Source: a bacterium HR33
GTDB lineage: Bacteria; Gemmatimonadota; Gemmatimonadetes; Gemmatimonadales; GWC2-71-9
NCBI GenBank assembly: GCA_002923375.1
Contig: BEIJ01000001.1
Location: 682,001 to 746,000, forward strand
Reading direction: 5' to 3'
DNA: 64,000 bases
Shown in pieces: positions 1 through 9,130 of this stretch. Both the position numbers and the translations under genes were made by a program. The stretch's first letter is position 1; each line of letters begins with the position of its first letter. The notes below the pieces were generated by a model. It saw only the letters and a program-made list of their open reading frames with translations. It had not been told where the DNA came from and made no database searches.

Positions 1-119
1 CGCTCGCTCTGCGAGCTGGTGAACTCGATGGTGACGTTCGGGTGCCGGGCCAAGATTTCCAACAGCTCGCGGCCCACGTAGCCCGAGGCGCCGAGGACCG
101 CTACTGAATTCTTATGCAT
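1..119 (-). CDS. argC: N-acetyl-gamma-glutamyl-phosphate reductase, N-terminal fragment
   Basis: The minus strand reads from an ATG at 119 off the left edge of the window, so only about 39 residues are visible. They form a Rossmann start, VAVLGASGYVGRELL, followed by LARHP and a TSS motif. This is the pattern of ArgC, the NADPH-dependent reductase of N-acetylglutamyl phosphate in arginine synthesis. Aspartate-semialdehyde dehydrogenase begins similarly (GATGYVG), so the assignment rests on the GASGY...ELL...HP...TS spacing. The gene is divergent from the asparaginase gene. A perfect TATAAT lies only 12 bases upstream of the ATG. Confidence 0.7.
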   Translation of the reverse strand, partial: MHKNSVAVLGASGYVGRELLEILARHPNVTIEFTSSQSE

Positions 120-130
120 AGGCGCGAAAT

Positions 131-136
131 ATTATA
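131..136 (-). promoter_or_regulatory. Candidate -10 box for argC (near-leaderless transcript)
   Basis: The plus strand reads ATTATA, which is a perfect TATAAT on the minus strand. A start site about 7 bases downstream would leave a leader of only about 5 bases before the ATG at 119. No good -35 is visible; the best is TTGCAG at 152-157 with a short 15-base spacer. Confidence 0.4.
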
Positions 137-281
137 CAGGCCCCTCGGATCCTGCAAGGGGCGGGGACAGGCCGGGGGGAGTGGCCCGCCCTGCAGCGCG
201 GTGTCGGCCCTCGAACCCCGTTGACTTTCGAACCGGACGCCGGTAAATCCCGGCACTTGGCAAAAGCTCAAGGAGTCGGCT

Positions 282-1340
282 ATGTCCTCGCCCAGTATCA
301 CCAGACGCGATTTCGTGGAAGCCGCATCCGGACTGGCGGCGGGTGCGGTCCTTGGAGTGACGGCGCGGCCTTCCTTCAGCGCCCCGGCGATCGTGATCCG
401 CCCCCAGGGACGGAATGCGGCCGTGGCCTCGGCCAACGGATTGCGTGCGGTGCAGCGCGCCGCGGAGCTTTTGGAGCAGGGAGTGGACACTCTGGACGCC
501 GCGATCGAGGGAGTCAAGATCCAGGAACTCGACCCGGAAGACACTTCGGTGGGCTACGGCGGTCTTCCCAACGAGGAAGGCGTGGTCCAGTTGGACGCTT
601 CCTGCATGCACGGCCCGTCCAAGCGTGCCGGGGCGGTGGCGGCGCTCGAAGGAATCAAAACCCCCAGCGTGGTGGCCAAGTACGTGCTGCTCTACACCGA
701 CCACATCCTTTTGGTGGGCGAGGGAGCCAAGAGGTTCGCCCTCTCCTTCGGATTCAAGGAAGAAAACCTGCTCACCGACAAGGCCCGGGAAATCTGGCTC
801 CGCTGGCGGGCCAACCGGAGCGCGGATGACGATTGGCTGGAGCTCCCCGAAGGGGAAAACCCGATCCCCCGGCCCACGGGAACGATCAACTGTAACGTGG
901 TGAACGCCAAAGGGGAGGTCTCATCGGTGACCTCCACCAGCGGCCTCGCCTGGAAGATCCCCGGGCGGGTAGGTGACTCTCCCATCATCGGAGCGGGCCA
1001 GTACACCGACAACGAGATCGGCGCGGCGGGCTCGACCGGAAGGGGCGAAGCCAACATCAAGGTATGCGGAGCCTTCCTCACGGTGGAGTTCATGCGCCGG
1101 GGAATGAAACCCACCGACGCCGCTTTGGAGACCCTGAAGCGCGTGGTAGCCACCACGGAACCGCGCCTGTTGGACGAGCAGGGACGGCCCCTGTTCAACT
1201 TGAACTTCTACGCCATCAACAAACGAGGCGAGTTCGGGGCAGCCTCCTTGTATCCCTCCCGCTACGCCGCTTTCGACGGCAAAGAGGCCCGGCACTACGA
1301 CACCGCCTATCTCTTCGAACCGCGGCAGCGGAGAAGGTGA
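282..1340 (+). CDS. N4-(beta-N-acetylglucosaminyl)-L-asparaginase (Ntn hydrolase), Tat-exported
   Basis: A 352-residue protein of the glycosylasparaginase (isoaspartyl peptidase/asparaginase 2) family, which cleaves the GlcNAc-Asn bond or related beta-aspartyl amides after self-cleavage. Residues 7-35 form a Tat signal (TRRDF, then an Ala/Gly-rich hydrophobic stretch). The predicted autoprocessing nucleophile is Thr201 in PTGTINCNVV, followed by STSG (218-221), GRVGDSPIIGAG (228-239) and GSTGRGE (250-256), the substrate-binding and mature beta-chain motifs of the family. The predicted location is the periplasm. The ATG follows an AAGGAG-like site. The next gene starts 10 bases after the stop, so the two are probably co-transcribed. 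The exact substrate is not shown. Confidence 0.85.
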   Translation: MSSPSITRRDFVEAASGLAAGAVLGVTARPSFSAPAIVIRPQGRNAAVASANGLRAVQRAAELLEQGVDTLDAAIEGVKIQELDPEDTSVGYGGLPNEEGVVQLDASCMHGPSKRAGAVAALEGIKTPSVVAKYVLLYTDHILLVGEGAKRFALSFGFKEENLLTDKAREIWLRWRANRSADDDWLELPEGENPIPRPTGTINCNVVNAKGEVSSVTSTSGLAWKIPGRVGDSPIIGAGQYTDNEIGAAGSTGRGEANIKVCGAFLTVEFMRRGMKPTDAALETLKRVVATTEPRLLDEQGRPLFNLNFYAINKRGEFGAASLYPSRYAAFDGKEARHYDTAYLFEPRQRRR

Positions 1341-1350
1341 AAGCGGAGCA

Positions 1351-2544
1351 GTGAGAAAGGCGGCCTTCCCGTTGCTGCTGGCGGCGCTCTGTGCAGCGCC
1401 GCTCTGTTACGCGGCGGCACAGCAGGCCGAGCCCGGCCTTCCGCGCTATACTTGGCTGGACGTTGCGTACCCCAAACTTTTCTACACTCTACAAGACGGG
1501 CTCACGGCGGGAGCGTACTTTGCTGTGATCTCGCCTTTGGGATTCAGAGATTACGACCTTCCGCCGGCCTACCGTGCGGCTTTTTCGATTTCCGGCCAGC
1601 TCTCCACTTCCGGAAGCCGCGAGTTGGTCCTGGAAAGCAGATTGCCTCAACTGTTCCCAGGCTGGCGCCTGGTGGGGAGCTTCAGCGTCCGGCGCCGGGC
1701 CCGGGAAAACTATTTCGGAATCGGGAACGACGCCGGCTATGACTCCCGCAACGTGACTGCGGGCCAGGAGCACTACTACCGGTCCTTACAGGTGCGCTGG
1801 ACAGCGCGCACCGAAGTCCAGCGGCGGGTGGCGGGCGGTTTGAGGCTACTCGCCGGGTTCCATGCCGAGCGCTGGCGGGTGGATACTCTCTCGGGCCCCA
1901 GCCAGTTGCGGATCGACGCTATGGCCGGTGCCGACCCCGCGATCGGCCGCTGGGTAAGCGACGTGAGCGTCAGAGCCGGAGCGGTCTTCGACACCAGAGA
2001 TAGCGAGACCGCACCCCATCGAGGGGTTTTGCTCGAGTTCATTCATGCCAAAGCCACCAGCGCTTTGGGAAGCGACTTGGACTACACGCGCACCACGGCT
2101 AGCGCCGCGGGCTACGTCCCGATTGGGGAGCTACTGGTGGTGGCCGCCAGGGTGGTGGGCCAAAGGATGGGCGGGTCTCCGGTTCTGGGGAGTTACTATT
2201 TGGTGGAGGCCAGCGATCGCCCCTACGAAGGAGTCGGAGGGCCGGCCTCGCATCGGGCGCTGTTCGAGCACAGACTGTTAGGCCGCCACAAGCTTTTTGC
2301 CAACTTGGACGTGCGCTACGACCTTTACGCTGTGCCGACCTTGGCGCGGCTTACCTTGGTAGGATTTTTGGATGCGGGGCGGGTTTTCGAAGGCGAAGAG
2401 TTTCGCCTCACCACCGAGGGGATGAAGGTGGGAGGAGGCGGCGGTGTTTTCTTTCAATTCGGCAGGGCGGGGATTCTGGGGAGCACCCTAGGCTACGGCC
2501 CCGACGGCTTCACCCTCCAGGCCCACACGCGCTGGACCTATTGA
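1351..2544 (+). CDS. Omp85/BamA-TamA family outer-membrane beta-barrel protein
   Basis: A 397-residue protein starting at GTG, with GGAG 4 bases upstream and a signal peptide ending near CYAAAQQ (residues 18-24). The rest alternates polar and hydrophobic residues typical of a barrel: FGIGNDAGYDSRN, a FDTRDSETAPHRG segment characteristic of the D15/surface-antigen domain (PF01103), a late DAGRVF strand, and a terminal aromatic residue (WTY). No POTRA domains are apparent, so it is a short barrel-only member. The role could be outer-membrane transport or patatin-type export; no substrate can be inferred. The 3' end overlaps the convergent next gene by 7 bases. Confidence 0.75.
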   Translation: MRKAAFPLLLAALCAAPLCYAAAQQAEPGLPRYTWLDVAYPKLFYTLQDGLTAGAYFAVISPLGFRDYDLPPAYRAAFSISGQLSTSGSRELVLESRLPQLFPGWRLVGSFSVRRRARENYFGIGNDAGYDSRNVTAGQEHYYRSLQVRWTARTEVQRRVAGGLRLLAGFHAERWRVDTLSGPSQLRIDAMAGADPAIGRWVSDVSVRAGAVFDTRDSETAPHRGVLLEFIHAKATSALGSDLDYTRTTASAAGYVPIGELLVVAARVVGQRMGGSPVLGSYYLVEASDRPYEGVGGPASHRALFEHRLLGRHKLFANLDVRYDLYAVPTLARLTLVGFLDAGRVFEGEEFRLTTEGMKVGGGGGVFFQFGRAGILGSTLGYGPDGFTLQAHTRWTY

Positions 2545-3686
2545 GAGGGGAGTTCTTCTACCGCTATACCCCTTTTTCTCAACTCTTCCAGGTAAGGCGC
2601 GCAGGGCACGGCCTCGAAGGCCGGCTTGACCCCCCTGGCTGCGATCCTTCCGTCCAGGAGCATCTGCCCCACAATGGAAAGGGAATAACCGGTGGTCCGC
2701 ATCATCGCACTTATGCCGCGGGAGGTATCGTAGCGGTCGATCAGCTGATAACCGATGGTCGTGTCCTTCCCGTTGAGCGTCCCCTCCACCACCACCCGCA
2801 GGGCGACCAGATCATGCGCCTGCGGCCGCCTCAGCTTGGGCGAGGCTGCTGCGATGAAAAGATCCCGGGGAACGACCGGAACTCCTTTGACCTCTACGGG
2901 TTCGGTGTCCAGCAGCCCCAAGTCGCGGATGGCGCGCATGATTTCCGCGTGGCCGGGATAGCGCAGGGTCTTGTATTCCATCGTCTCCACTCTCCCCGCG
3001 TAGCGCCAGGGCATGGTGGAAATCCCGCCCCCGGTGTGAAAGGCCTCGAGCTCCCCCAGGGGCGGGGGGAAAACCACGCGCTCCAGTTCTGATAGGGCCT
3101 CCACCTGAACCGGCTGGCCGCCGCGCAATACCCAGGAGGGAGTGGTGTAGTAGTCCAGGGTGCCCTCCAGGGAATAGACGATGGTGTATTTGAGCGGGGG
3201 CTCCGGATTTTGAGGGAGCCCTCCTACCATGAGCTTGGCGCTGCGAGCCCGGTCCAAACGTTCGATTGCGTCCGCTGCCAGCACGTTGACCAAACCGGGC
3301 GCCAGTCCGCAGTCGGGTATTATGGATATTCCTCTGGCGCACGCTTCGGCGTGGAGCGTTTCCTGCTGTTTAACGATCGCGGTATTGCCTCCCAGGTCGG
3401 CAAAGTGGAGGCCCAGGCTCAGGGCGGTGCGGGCGACCCGGAAGTTGAAATAGTAAGGTAAAGCGCACAGAACGGCGTCGTGCCCCCGCATGACTTCGCT
3501 CAGGTTGGTCTCGTCTGCGGCGTCCACCTTTAGCACCGCCAGCCTGCTTCCCCGATAAGGCTTCAGAAAGTCCGGCAGCCGCTCCGGGGCGGCATCTGCG
3601 ATCGTCACCTTGTAAGACGTGGTGCTCAGCAGATCGAAGGCGCAGGCGGAGCCTTGGAGCCCGGATCCTAACACCAAGATGTTCAT
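2538..3686 (-). CDS. Saccharopine dehydrogenase-family NAD(P) oxidoreductase
   Basis: 382 residues. The N-terminus MNILVLGSGLQGSACAFDL is a Rossmann dinucleotide site (GSGLQG, residues 7-12). It is followed by ADLGGNT and PDCGLAPGLVN segments typical of saccharopine dehydrogenase / lysine dehydrogenase-like proteins, and a C-terminal catalytic-type domain from about residue 125. In characterised relatives the chemistry is NAD(P)-dependent oxidative deamination or reduction involving lysine, saccharopine or carboxynorspermidine. The protein looks complete and is a single gene between convergent and divergent neighbours, so no pathway context narrows the substrate. Confidence 0.8.
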   Translation of the reverse strand: MNILVLGSGLQGSACAFDLLSTTSYKVTIADAAPERLPDFLKPYRGSRLAVLKVDAADETNLSEVMRGHDAVLCALPYYFNFRVARTALSLGLHFADLGGNTAIVKQQETLHAEACARGISIIPDCGLAPGLVNVLAADAIERLDRARSAKLMVGGLPQNPEPPLKYTIVYSLEGTLDYYTTPSWVLRGGQPVQVEALSELERVVFPPPLGELEAFHTGGGISTMPWRYAGRVETMEYKTLRYPGHAEIMRAIRDLGLLDTEPVEVKGVPVVPRDLFIAAASPKLRRPQAHDLVALRVVVEGTLNGKDTTIGYQLIDRYDTSRGISAMMRTTGYSLSIVGQMLLDGRIAARGVKPAFEAVPCAPYLEELRKRGIAVEELPSQ

Positions 3687-3923
3687 AGAATTAGGCCAAT
3701 ACCCTAGGGTTTAGGGAACGGGGAAAGATAGAACCAATTGAGCCCGGTGTGAATCGACCCGGCCGTCCTTACGGCCCCCTGATCTCGGAGGTACCTTTAG
3801 GACTGTAGCCTGCGCTTCTGGGGCCCACGAGTCATCTCAACCACCGCAACATCGGCGTTTTAGCTCGTGCCGCCGAGGCGCGGTGTTGGAGCATCGAGAA
3901 CCAACCCTCACAAAGGAGGGCCT

Positions 3924-4592
3924 ATGTTGCAGCAATTCAACATCGTGGTGGACTCGCTCCGCAGCTTCCTGACCCAGCTGGCGGGATACCTGCCGAGGCT
4001 CATCGGCGCGCTGGTAATCCTGCTGGTGGGGTGGATCATCGCGCGTTGGATCCGAGTCCTCGTGGCCAAGCTGCTAGCAGCCGTGCGCTTGGATCAGGCC
4101 ACCAAGAAGGCCGGCATCGACGACATGCTGCGGCAGGGTGGGATCGAGCTTACCATGAGCGGGGTGATCGCAGGCCTGGTGTACTGGCTCATCGTGCTGG
4201 TGACCCTGCTCGCCGCCATTGACTCTCTGGGGCTCGCCGTAGCTTCCGACGTGCTGAACCAGGTCGTCCTTTTCCTGCCGAACGTCGTGGTGGCGGTATT
4301 GATTCTCATCTTTGGCGCGCTATTCGGCAACCTGATTCGCGGAATAGTGGCCACCTATTTGGCCGGAGCACAGATCGCGGGCGCCAAGGTCATAGCGTCG
4401 ATCGCCCACTATGCGGTGCTCATCTTCGCCGTCGCGGTAGCTTTGGTCCAGCTCGGGATTGGGCGCGAACTGGTTACCTCCGCGTTCCAGATCGCCTTTG
4501 GCGCGGTGTGTCTAGCTCTGGCCCTGGCCTTCGGCTTGGGGGGCAGGGAGTGGGCGGCCAAGCTTTTGGACAAGGTCTTCGGAAAGCAATGA
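3924..4592 (+). CDS. Small mechanosensitive-channel-like membrane protein (conserved TM-helix family)
   Basis: 222 residues from an ATG at 3924, preceded by a strong AAAGGAGG. It has four to five hydrophobic helices: LIGALVILLVGWIIARW; VIAGLVYWLIVLVTLL; a VLFLPNVVVAVLILIFGALFG helix; IAHYAVLIFAVAVALVQLGI; and a terminal AFGAVCLALALAFGLGGREWA. The LP...GxLxxLxxGW repeats and the closing ALAFGLGGREWA match the PF05552 conserved TM helix found beside MscS-type channels. There is no full MscS beta domain, so gating function is inferred. A paralogue with the same ending lies at 49653-50321. A strong terminator follows at 4696. Confidence 0.75.
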   Translation: MLQQFNIVVDSLRSFLTQLAGYLPRLIGALVILLVGWIIARWIRVLVAKLLAAVRLDQATKKAGIDDMLRQGGIELTMSGVIAGLVYWLIVLVTLLAAIDSLGLAVASDVLNQVVLFLPNVVVAVLILIFGALFGNLIRGIVATYLAGAQIAGAKVIASIAHYAVLIFAVAVALVQLGIGRELVTSAFQIAFGAVCLALALAFGLGGREWAAKLLDKVFGKQ

Positions 4593-4695
4593 GCCGCTAC
4601 CCAACCGCCCACTGGCGCGCGGAGGCCGGCGGCGTTATCCTTACATACGGCAAGCGTTGATGGCGCAATATCGCGCCGCTGCACCAGACGTGAGG

Positions 4696-4731
4696 ACGGG
4701 AACCTGGGCAAACGCTCCAGGTTCCCGTTTT
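4696..4731 (+). terminator. Intrinsic terminator after the channel-like gene
   Basis: A perfect 12-bp stem, ACGGGAACCTGG (4696-4707) with CCAGGTTCCCGT (4717-4728), a 9-base loop and a short T run. It lies about 100 bases after the stop at 4592 and insulates the cold-shock gene. Confidence 0.75.
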
Positions 4732-4878
4732 CGCATCGACGCTCAAATAGTTTGGCCGTCCAGCCGGACGGCAGCCCGACGCGGGGGCAACGGTCCGCGG
4801 ATCAGGATGGGCGTTGGAGAGTAAGGCACGACCGCCGCACTCCCACGAACATCGGCAAACCAAAAGGGAGTACGGCAC

Positions 4879-5091
4879 ATGCGTACCACCGGCAAGGTGA
4901 AATGGTTCAACGAGAGCAAAGGCTTCGGCTTCATCACTCGCGATGACGGCCAGAAGGACTGCTTCGTTCACTACTCGGCGATCCAGGGCAACGGTTTCAA
5001 GACGTTGCGCGAGGGCGACCGCGTGGAGTTCGACGTGGTCCAGGGCCAGAAAGGCCCGGCCGCCGACAACGTGACTCTGCTGGATTCCTAA
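4879..5091 (+). CDS. Cold-shock domain protein (CspA family)
   Basis: 70 residues, the usual length of the family. The single OB-fold domain has RNP1 as KGFGFI (residues 14-19) and RNP2 as CFVHY (28-32), beginning TGKVKWFN. It binds single-stranded nucleic acid and acts as an RNA chaperone in the cytoplasm. The ATG follows AAGGGAG. It is monocistronic, between terminators at 4696 and 5127. The roughly 150-base leader could carry thermosensing structure, but I do not see a recognisable cold box. Confidence 0.95.
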   Translation: MRTTGKVKWFNESKGFGFITRDDGQKDCFVHYSAIQGNGFKTLREGDRVEFDVVQGQKGPAADNVTLLDS

Positions 5092-5126
5092 AGAGAGTCC
5101 AGAGAGCCGCCCAATCGGCGCTCACC

Positions 5127-5163
5127 AGAGCCGCTCCGGCCTCCGGAGCGGCTCTTTGGTTTT
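5127..5163 (+). terminator. Intrinsic terminator after the cold-shock gene
   Basis: A perfect 13-bp hairpin, AGAGCCGCTCCGG and CCGGAGCGGCTCT, with loop CCT (5127-5155), followed by TTTGGTTTT. It lies 36 bases after the csp stop. Confidence 0.9.
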
Positions 5164-5231
5164 GCCGCACCGGACTTGACAAGACCGGCCTCGGGCTGCA
5201 TTTCATAGCGGCTTTGCGAATCCTCCCGACA

Positions 5232-7712
5232 ATGACCAGGTACACCTTTTTTACGCTCGGCACCGGTCTGTTGTGCGCGGCTTTGGTCTTGGAGAACCGA
5301 TCCCCCGCACCCCCCAACGGGCCGCCTCCTCCGAGAGATGGATTCTCCCTTGCAGCGGTCAGTCTCCATCAACCTTCTCCTTCCGACACGGTTCCCGCCG
5401 AGGCGTTGAACGGTGTGATTCAGCGGCTGTGCATGCTGTGCCACAACGACCAGATGCTGACCGGCAACCTTTCTCTCGCCGGGTTCGATGTTACGCGGCC
5501 CCAAGATCGCCCGGAGATAGCCGAAAAGGTCATTCGCAAGCTGCGGGCCGGGATGATGCCTCCCCCCGGGGTGCCTCGTCCGGGAGGAGACACCATGGTC
5601 GCCCTGGTGGAAACCATCGAGCGGAACATCGACCGGTGGGCCGCCGAGAATCCCAATCCTGGGAGCCGCATGTTCCAGCGCTTGAACCGCGAGGAGTACC
5701 GAGCGGCGGTCCGGGATCTTCTGGGCCTGGAAGTGGACGTGGCTGAGTACCTGCCTCTGGACACCAAGAGCGCCAACTTCGACAACATCGCAGACGTCCA
5801 GATGCCGTCGCCCACGGTTATGGAAGGCTACCTCAGGGCGGCGGCGCAGATCAGCCGCCTGGCGGTGGGCGACTTTGCAAGCGGCCCCACGTCGGTCACG
5901 TACAAGGTTCCCCGGACCGCCTCGCAGCTTGACCGGGTGGAAGGTGCACCCCTCGGAACCCGCGGCGGGATCTCGGTGATCCACAACTTTCCCGCGGACG
6001 GATGGTACGTGTTCCGGGTGATGCTTCACTCCGCACCGGAAGGCGAGCTTTACGGGCGCACCGCACGGGACGAACAACTGGAGATCTCTATAGACGGCGC
6101 CAGGGTGGCCCTGATTGAAATCGACCGCTGGATGTCGGAGTCGGATCCCAACGGAATGACCATTGCCACCGACTCGATCCATGTGCGGGCGGGACCGCAT
6201 CGGGTCACGGCGGCCTTTATCAAACGTTTCGAAGGGCCGGTGGACGACCTCATCAAACCGGTGGACCACACCTTGGCCGACACTCAGATCGGCCTGGGCT
6301 ACGGGGTCACCACTCTTCCTCATTTGAGGGATCTGATGATCGTGGGACCCTATCGAGTGACCGGCGTCTCCGACACCGAAAGCCGGCGCCGGATCTTCAT
6401 CTGCCGGCCCACCGCGCCCGAGGAAGAGCGTCCCTGCGCCTCGAACATCATCTCCCGGTTGGCGACGCAAGCATACCGGCGCCCGCTGGAGAACAGAGAT
6501 CTCCAGGCTCTGATGAGATTCTACGATCAGGGGGCCGCGGAAGGGGGGTTCGAGGCGGGCGTGCGGTTGGCTCTTCAGGCGATTCTGGCGAGCCCCCACT
6601 TCATCTTCCGCTTGGAGCAGTTACCTCCCGACCTGAGGCAGGCGGCGGCTCGGGGGATAAACTACCCCGTCGGAGATATCGAGCTGGCATCGCGCCTGTC
6701 GTTCTTCCTCTGGGGCACCCTGCCGGACCGCGAACTCATCACCCTGGCCGGCCGCGGCGAGCTGAGCCGTCCGGAAGTTCTCGAAGCCCAGGTAAGGCGG
6801 ATGCTGGCAGATCCCCGCTCGGAGGCGCTGGCCACTCGGTTTGCGGCCCAATGGTTGAGACTTCAGGACTTGGAGAAGGTCCACCCGGACGCCCTGAGCT
6901 ATCCCTACTTTGACGCCACCTTGGCGGACGCAATGCGCCGGGAAACCGAGCTGTTCTTCTATCATCTGGTACGGGAAGACCGCAACGTTCTCGAGCTCCT
7001 TACGGCCGACTACACCTTTGTCAACGAACGACTGGCGCGCCACTACGACATTCCGGGCGTGAGCGGCCCGGAATTCAGAATGGTCCGCTACCCCGACGAT
7101 ACCAGGCGGGGGCTGCTCGGGCACGGGAGTATACTTACCCTGACCTCCCACGCCGACCGCACTTCTCCCGTTCTGCGCGGGAAATGGGTGATGGAGGTTT
7201 TACTGGGTACACCACCGCCTCCTCCCCCACCCAACGTGCCGGACCTGGAAGCCACTGAAGGGGCCAAAGAAGGAAGGTTGCTGACCACCCGGGAGAGAAT
7301 GGAGCTCCACCGCTCCAACCCGGTGTGCAACGCCTGCCATCAGTTCATGGACCCCATAGGGCTGGCTCTGGACAACTTCGACGTCACGGGCAAGTGGCGG
7401 ATCAAGGAAAACGGCGTCCCCTTGGACACTCGGGGCCGGCTGTACGACGGCACCCCCATTTCCAATCCCGAGGAGCTGCGCCAAGCGCTGCTCAAGCGGC
7501 CGGAACCTTTGCTTCGCAACTTCACCGCCAACCTCCTGGCCTATGCCATCGGGAGGCGGGTCGAATGGTATGACATGCCCACGGTACGGGCGATCGTGCG
7601 CCAAGCTCGAGAGCAGGGCAACCGGATGTCCGCTTTCATATTCGGCGTGATCAACAGCCAGCCGTTCAAGATGAACCGCATAGGGACGGCGGAAGAGAAC
7701 GGAGGTAACTGA
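5232..7712 (+). CDS. DUF1587/DUF1592/DUF1588/DUF1585 multidomain cytochrome-like protein
   Basis: 826 residues from the ATG at 5232; an in-frame TTG at 5214 is possible but lacks a better ribosome site. A signal anchor (TLGTGLLCAALVL) precedes a c-type heme motif CMLCH (67-71), then the DUF1587 segment LNREEYRAAVRDLLGL, a jelly-roll-like middle region (about 200-375), DUF1595/DUF1592, DUF1588 (TSPVLRGKWVMEVLLGTPPPPPP) and DUF1585 with a second heme motif CNACH (699-703). Such proteins are common in Planctomycetota, Acidobacteriota and Gemmatimonadota, next to DUF1552 genes as here. They are thought to be periplasmic redox proteins of unknown substrate. The DUF1552 gene begins one base after the stop, so the pair is translationally coupled. 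Confidence 0.85.
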   Translation: MTRYTFFTLGTGLLCAALVLENRSPAPPNGPPPPRDGFSLAAVSLHQPSPSDTVPAEALNGVIQRLCMLCHNDQMLTGNLSLAGFDVTRPQDRPEIAEKVIRKLRAGMMPPPGVPRPGGDTMVALVETIERNIDRWAAENPNPGSRMFQRLNREEYRAAVRDLLGLEVDVAEYLPLDTKSANFDNIADVQMPSPTVMEGYLRAAAQISRLAVGDFASGPTSVTYKVPRTASQLDRVEGAPLGTRGGISVIHNFPADGWYVFRVMLHSAPEGELYGRTARDEQLEISIDGARVALIEIDRWMSESDPNGMTIATDSIHVRAGPHRVTAAFIKRFEGPVDDLIKPVDHTLADTQIGLGYGVTTLPHLRDLMIVGPYRVTGVSDTESRRRIFICRPTAPEEERPCASNIISRLATQAYRRPLENRDLQALMRFYDQGAAEGGFEAGVRLALQAILASPHFIFRLEQLPPDLRQAAARGINYPVGDIELASRLSFFLWGTLPDRELITLAGRGELSRPEVLEAQVRRMLADPRSEALATRFAAQWLRLQDLEKVHPDALSYPYFDATLADAMRRETELFFYHLVREDRNVLELLTADYTFVNERLARHYDIPGVSGPEFRMVRYPDDTRRGLLGHGSILTLTSHADRTSPVLRGKWVMEVLLGTPPPPPPPNVPDLEATEGAKEGRLLTTRERMELHRSNPVCNACHQFMDPIGLALDNFDVTGKWRIKENGVPLDTRGRLYDGTPISNPEELRQALLKRPEPLLRNFTANLLAYAIGRRVEWYDMPTVRAIVRQAREQGNRMSAFIFGVINSQPFKMNRIGTAEENGGN

Positions 7713-7713
7713 G

Positions 7714-9099
7714 ATGGAGTTACTCACCGGAAGGCACATACCGCGACGCACTTTTCTGAAGGGAGCGGGAGCGATGATCAGCCTGCCGCTGCTGGACGCC
7801 ATGATCCCGGTAAGGCTGATCGCCAGGGGACCGCGGCCCAAGGATCCCACCCGGCTGGTATGCATCGAGATGGTGCACGGGGCGGCCGGGAGCAACGAGC
7901 TCGGGGCCAAGCTCAATTTGTGGTCTCCCGCGGAGGTGGGCCGTGACTTCGACCTGAGCCCCACGAGCCTCAAGCCCCTCGAGCCTTTCCGGGAGTATCT
8001 CACCATCGTGAGCAACACCGACGTCGCCGAAGCGGAAGCCAAAACCCCCCAGGAGATCGGAGGAGATCACTTCCGCTCCAGCGCGGTGTTCCTGACCCAG
8101 GCGCACCCCAAGCAGACCGAGGGCTCGGACGTATACGTGGGAACGTCGATGGATCAGCTGTACGTGCAGCGTTTTGGCCAGGACACGCCGATCCCGTCCA
8201 TGCAGCTTTGCATAGAAAACGTGGACCAGTCAGGAGGTTGCGCCTACGGCTACGCCTGCGTTTACACCGACACCATAAGCTGGGCTTCCCCCACCGAACC
8301 GCTTCCCATGATCCGCGATCCCCGGGCCGCTTTCGAGCAGCTGTTCGGAGCCGGCGCCACCGCGGAGGATCGCGCCATCCGCATGCGGGAAAATCGGAGC
8401 ATACTCGATTGGTTCCTGGAAGAGGTGGCGGCGCTGAAACGGCAAGTGGGTCCGGGAGATCGCCAGCGCCTAGACCAGTATCTGGAGAATATCCGGGAAA
8501 TCGAGCGCCGGATCCAAAGGATCGAGGCGCGCAATACCAGCGGCGAGCCCCGGGAGCTGCCCGAGGCTCCGGCCGGCGTTCCCGATTCTTTCGAGGAACA
8601 CGTAAGGCTCATGTTCGATCTCCAGTATTTGGCCTTCGTGTCGGACACCACCAGAGTCTTCTCTTTCAAGATGGGACGGGACGGCTCCGGCCGGGTCTAT
8701 CCCGAGAGCGGGGTCAACACGCCTTTCCATCCCGCCTCGCATCACGGCGGCCGGGAGGACCGGGTCAAGGAGTTCGCCAAGATCAATACCTATCACGTGA
8801 GCATGCTGCCCTACTTCCTGGAGAAGCTCAAGAACACCATGGAGGGCGAGCAGAACCTGCTGGACAAGAGCCTGATCATTTACGGATCGCCCATGGGGGA
8901 CTCCAACCTCCACAACCACAAGCGCTGCCCCCTCTTTTTGGTGGGCCGGGCCAACGGAGCGCTCCAGGGAAACCTTCACCTCAAGGCTCCCGACGGCACG
9001 CCTATGGCCAACGTGATGCTGGCCCTGCTGCACAAGCTCGGCCTAGACGATCTCCAAAGCTTCGGCGACAGCACGGGCGACTTCTCTCTAACTGCATGA
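7714..9099 (+). CDS. DUF1552 family Tat-exported protein
   Basis: 461 residues. A Tat signal (RRTFLKGAGAMISLPLLD, Arg at 11-12) heads a DUF1552 domain, an alkaline-phosphatase-superfamily-like fold related to the planctomycete DUF1501 proteins. Visible family features are an N-terminal HGAAGSNE segment, SFEEHVRLMFDL..AF.SDTTRV in the middle, HHGGREDRVKEFAKIN, and the C-terminal YGSPMGDSN.H.H..CP motif. It almost always pairs with DUF1592 proteins, and here both the spacing and a strong AACGGAGGTAAC site support one operon. The function is unknown; a periplasmic partner of the diheme protein is the natural inference. Confidence 0.85.
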   Translation: MELLTGRHIPRRTFLKGAGAMISLPLLDAMIPVRLIARGPRPKDPTRLVCIEMVHGAAGSNELGAKLNLWSPAEVGRDFDLSPTSLKPLEPFREYLTIVSNTDVAEAEAKTPQEIGGDHFRSSAVFLTQAHPKQTEGSDVYVGTSMDQLYVQRFGQDTPIPSMQLCIENVDQSGGCAYGYACVYTDTISWASPTEPLPMIRDPRAAFEQLFGAGATAEDRAIRMRENRSILDWFLEEVAALKRQVGPGDRQRLDQYLENIREIERRIQRIEARNTSGEPRELPEAPAGVPDSFEEHVRLMFDLQYLAFVSDTTRVFSFKMGRDGSGRVYPESGVNTPFHPASHHGGREDRVKEFAKINTYHVSMLPYFLEKLKNTMEGEQNLLDKSLIIYGSPMGDSNLHNHKRCPLFLVGRANGALQGNLHLKAPDGTPMANVMLALLHKLGLDDLQSFGDSTGDFSLTA

Positions 9100-9130
9100 G
9101 GCAGGCGCTTTCCGGGAAGGAGCGGAGATC

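Noticed and set aside
5176-5205. Promoter for the DUF1592 gene from the TTGACA at 5176
   Set aside because: The -35 is perfect but no acceptable -10 follows at 16-18 bases (CATTTC), so it is not listed as a feature.
5088-6599. A 503-codon minus-strand frame opposite the DUF1592 gene
   Set aside because: Antisense shadow: low-complexity Arg/Gly/His content and no recognisable domains.
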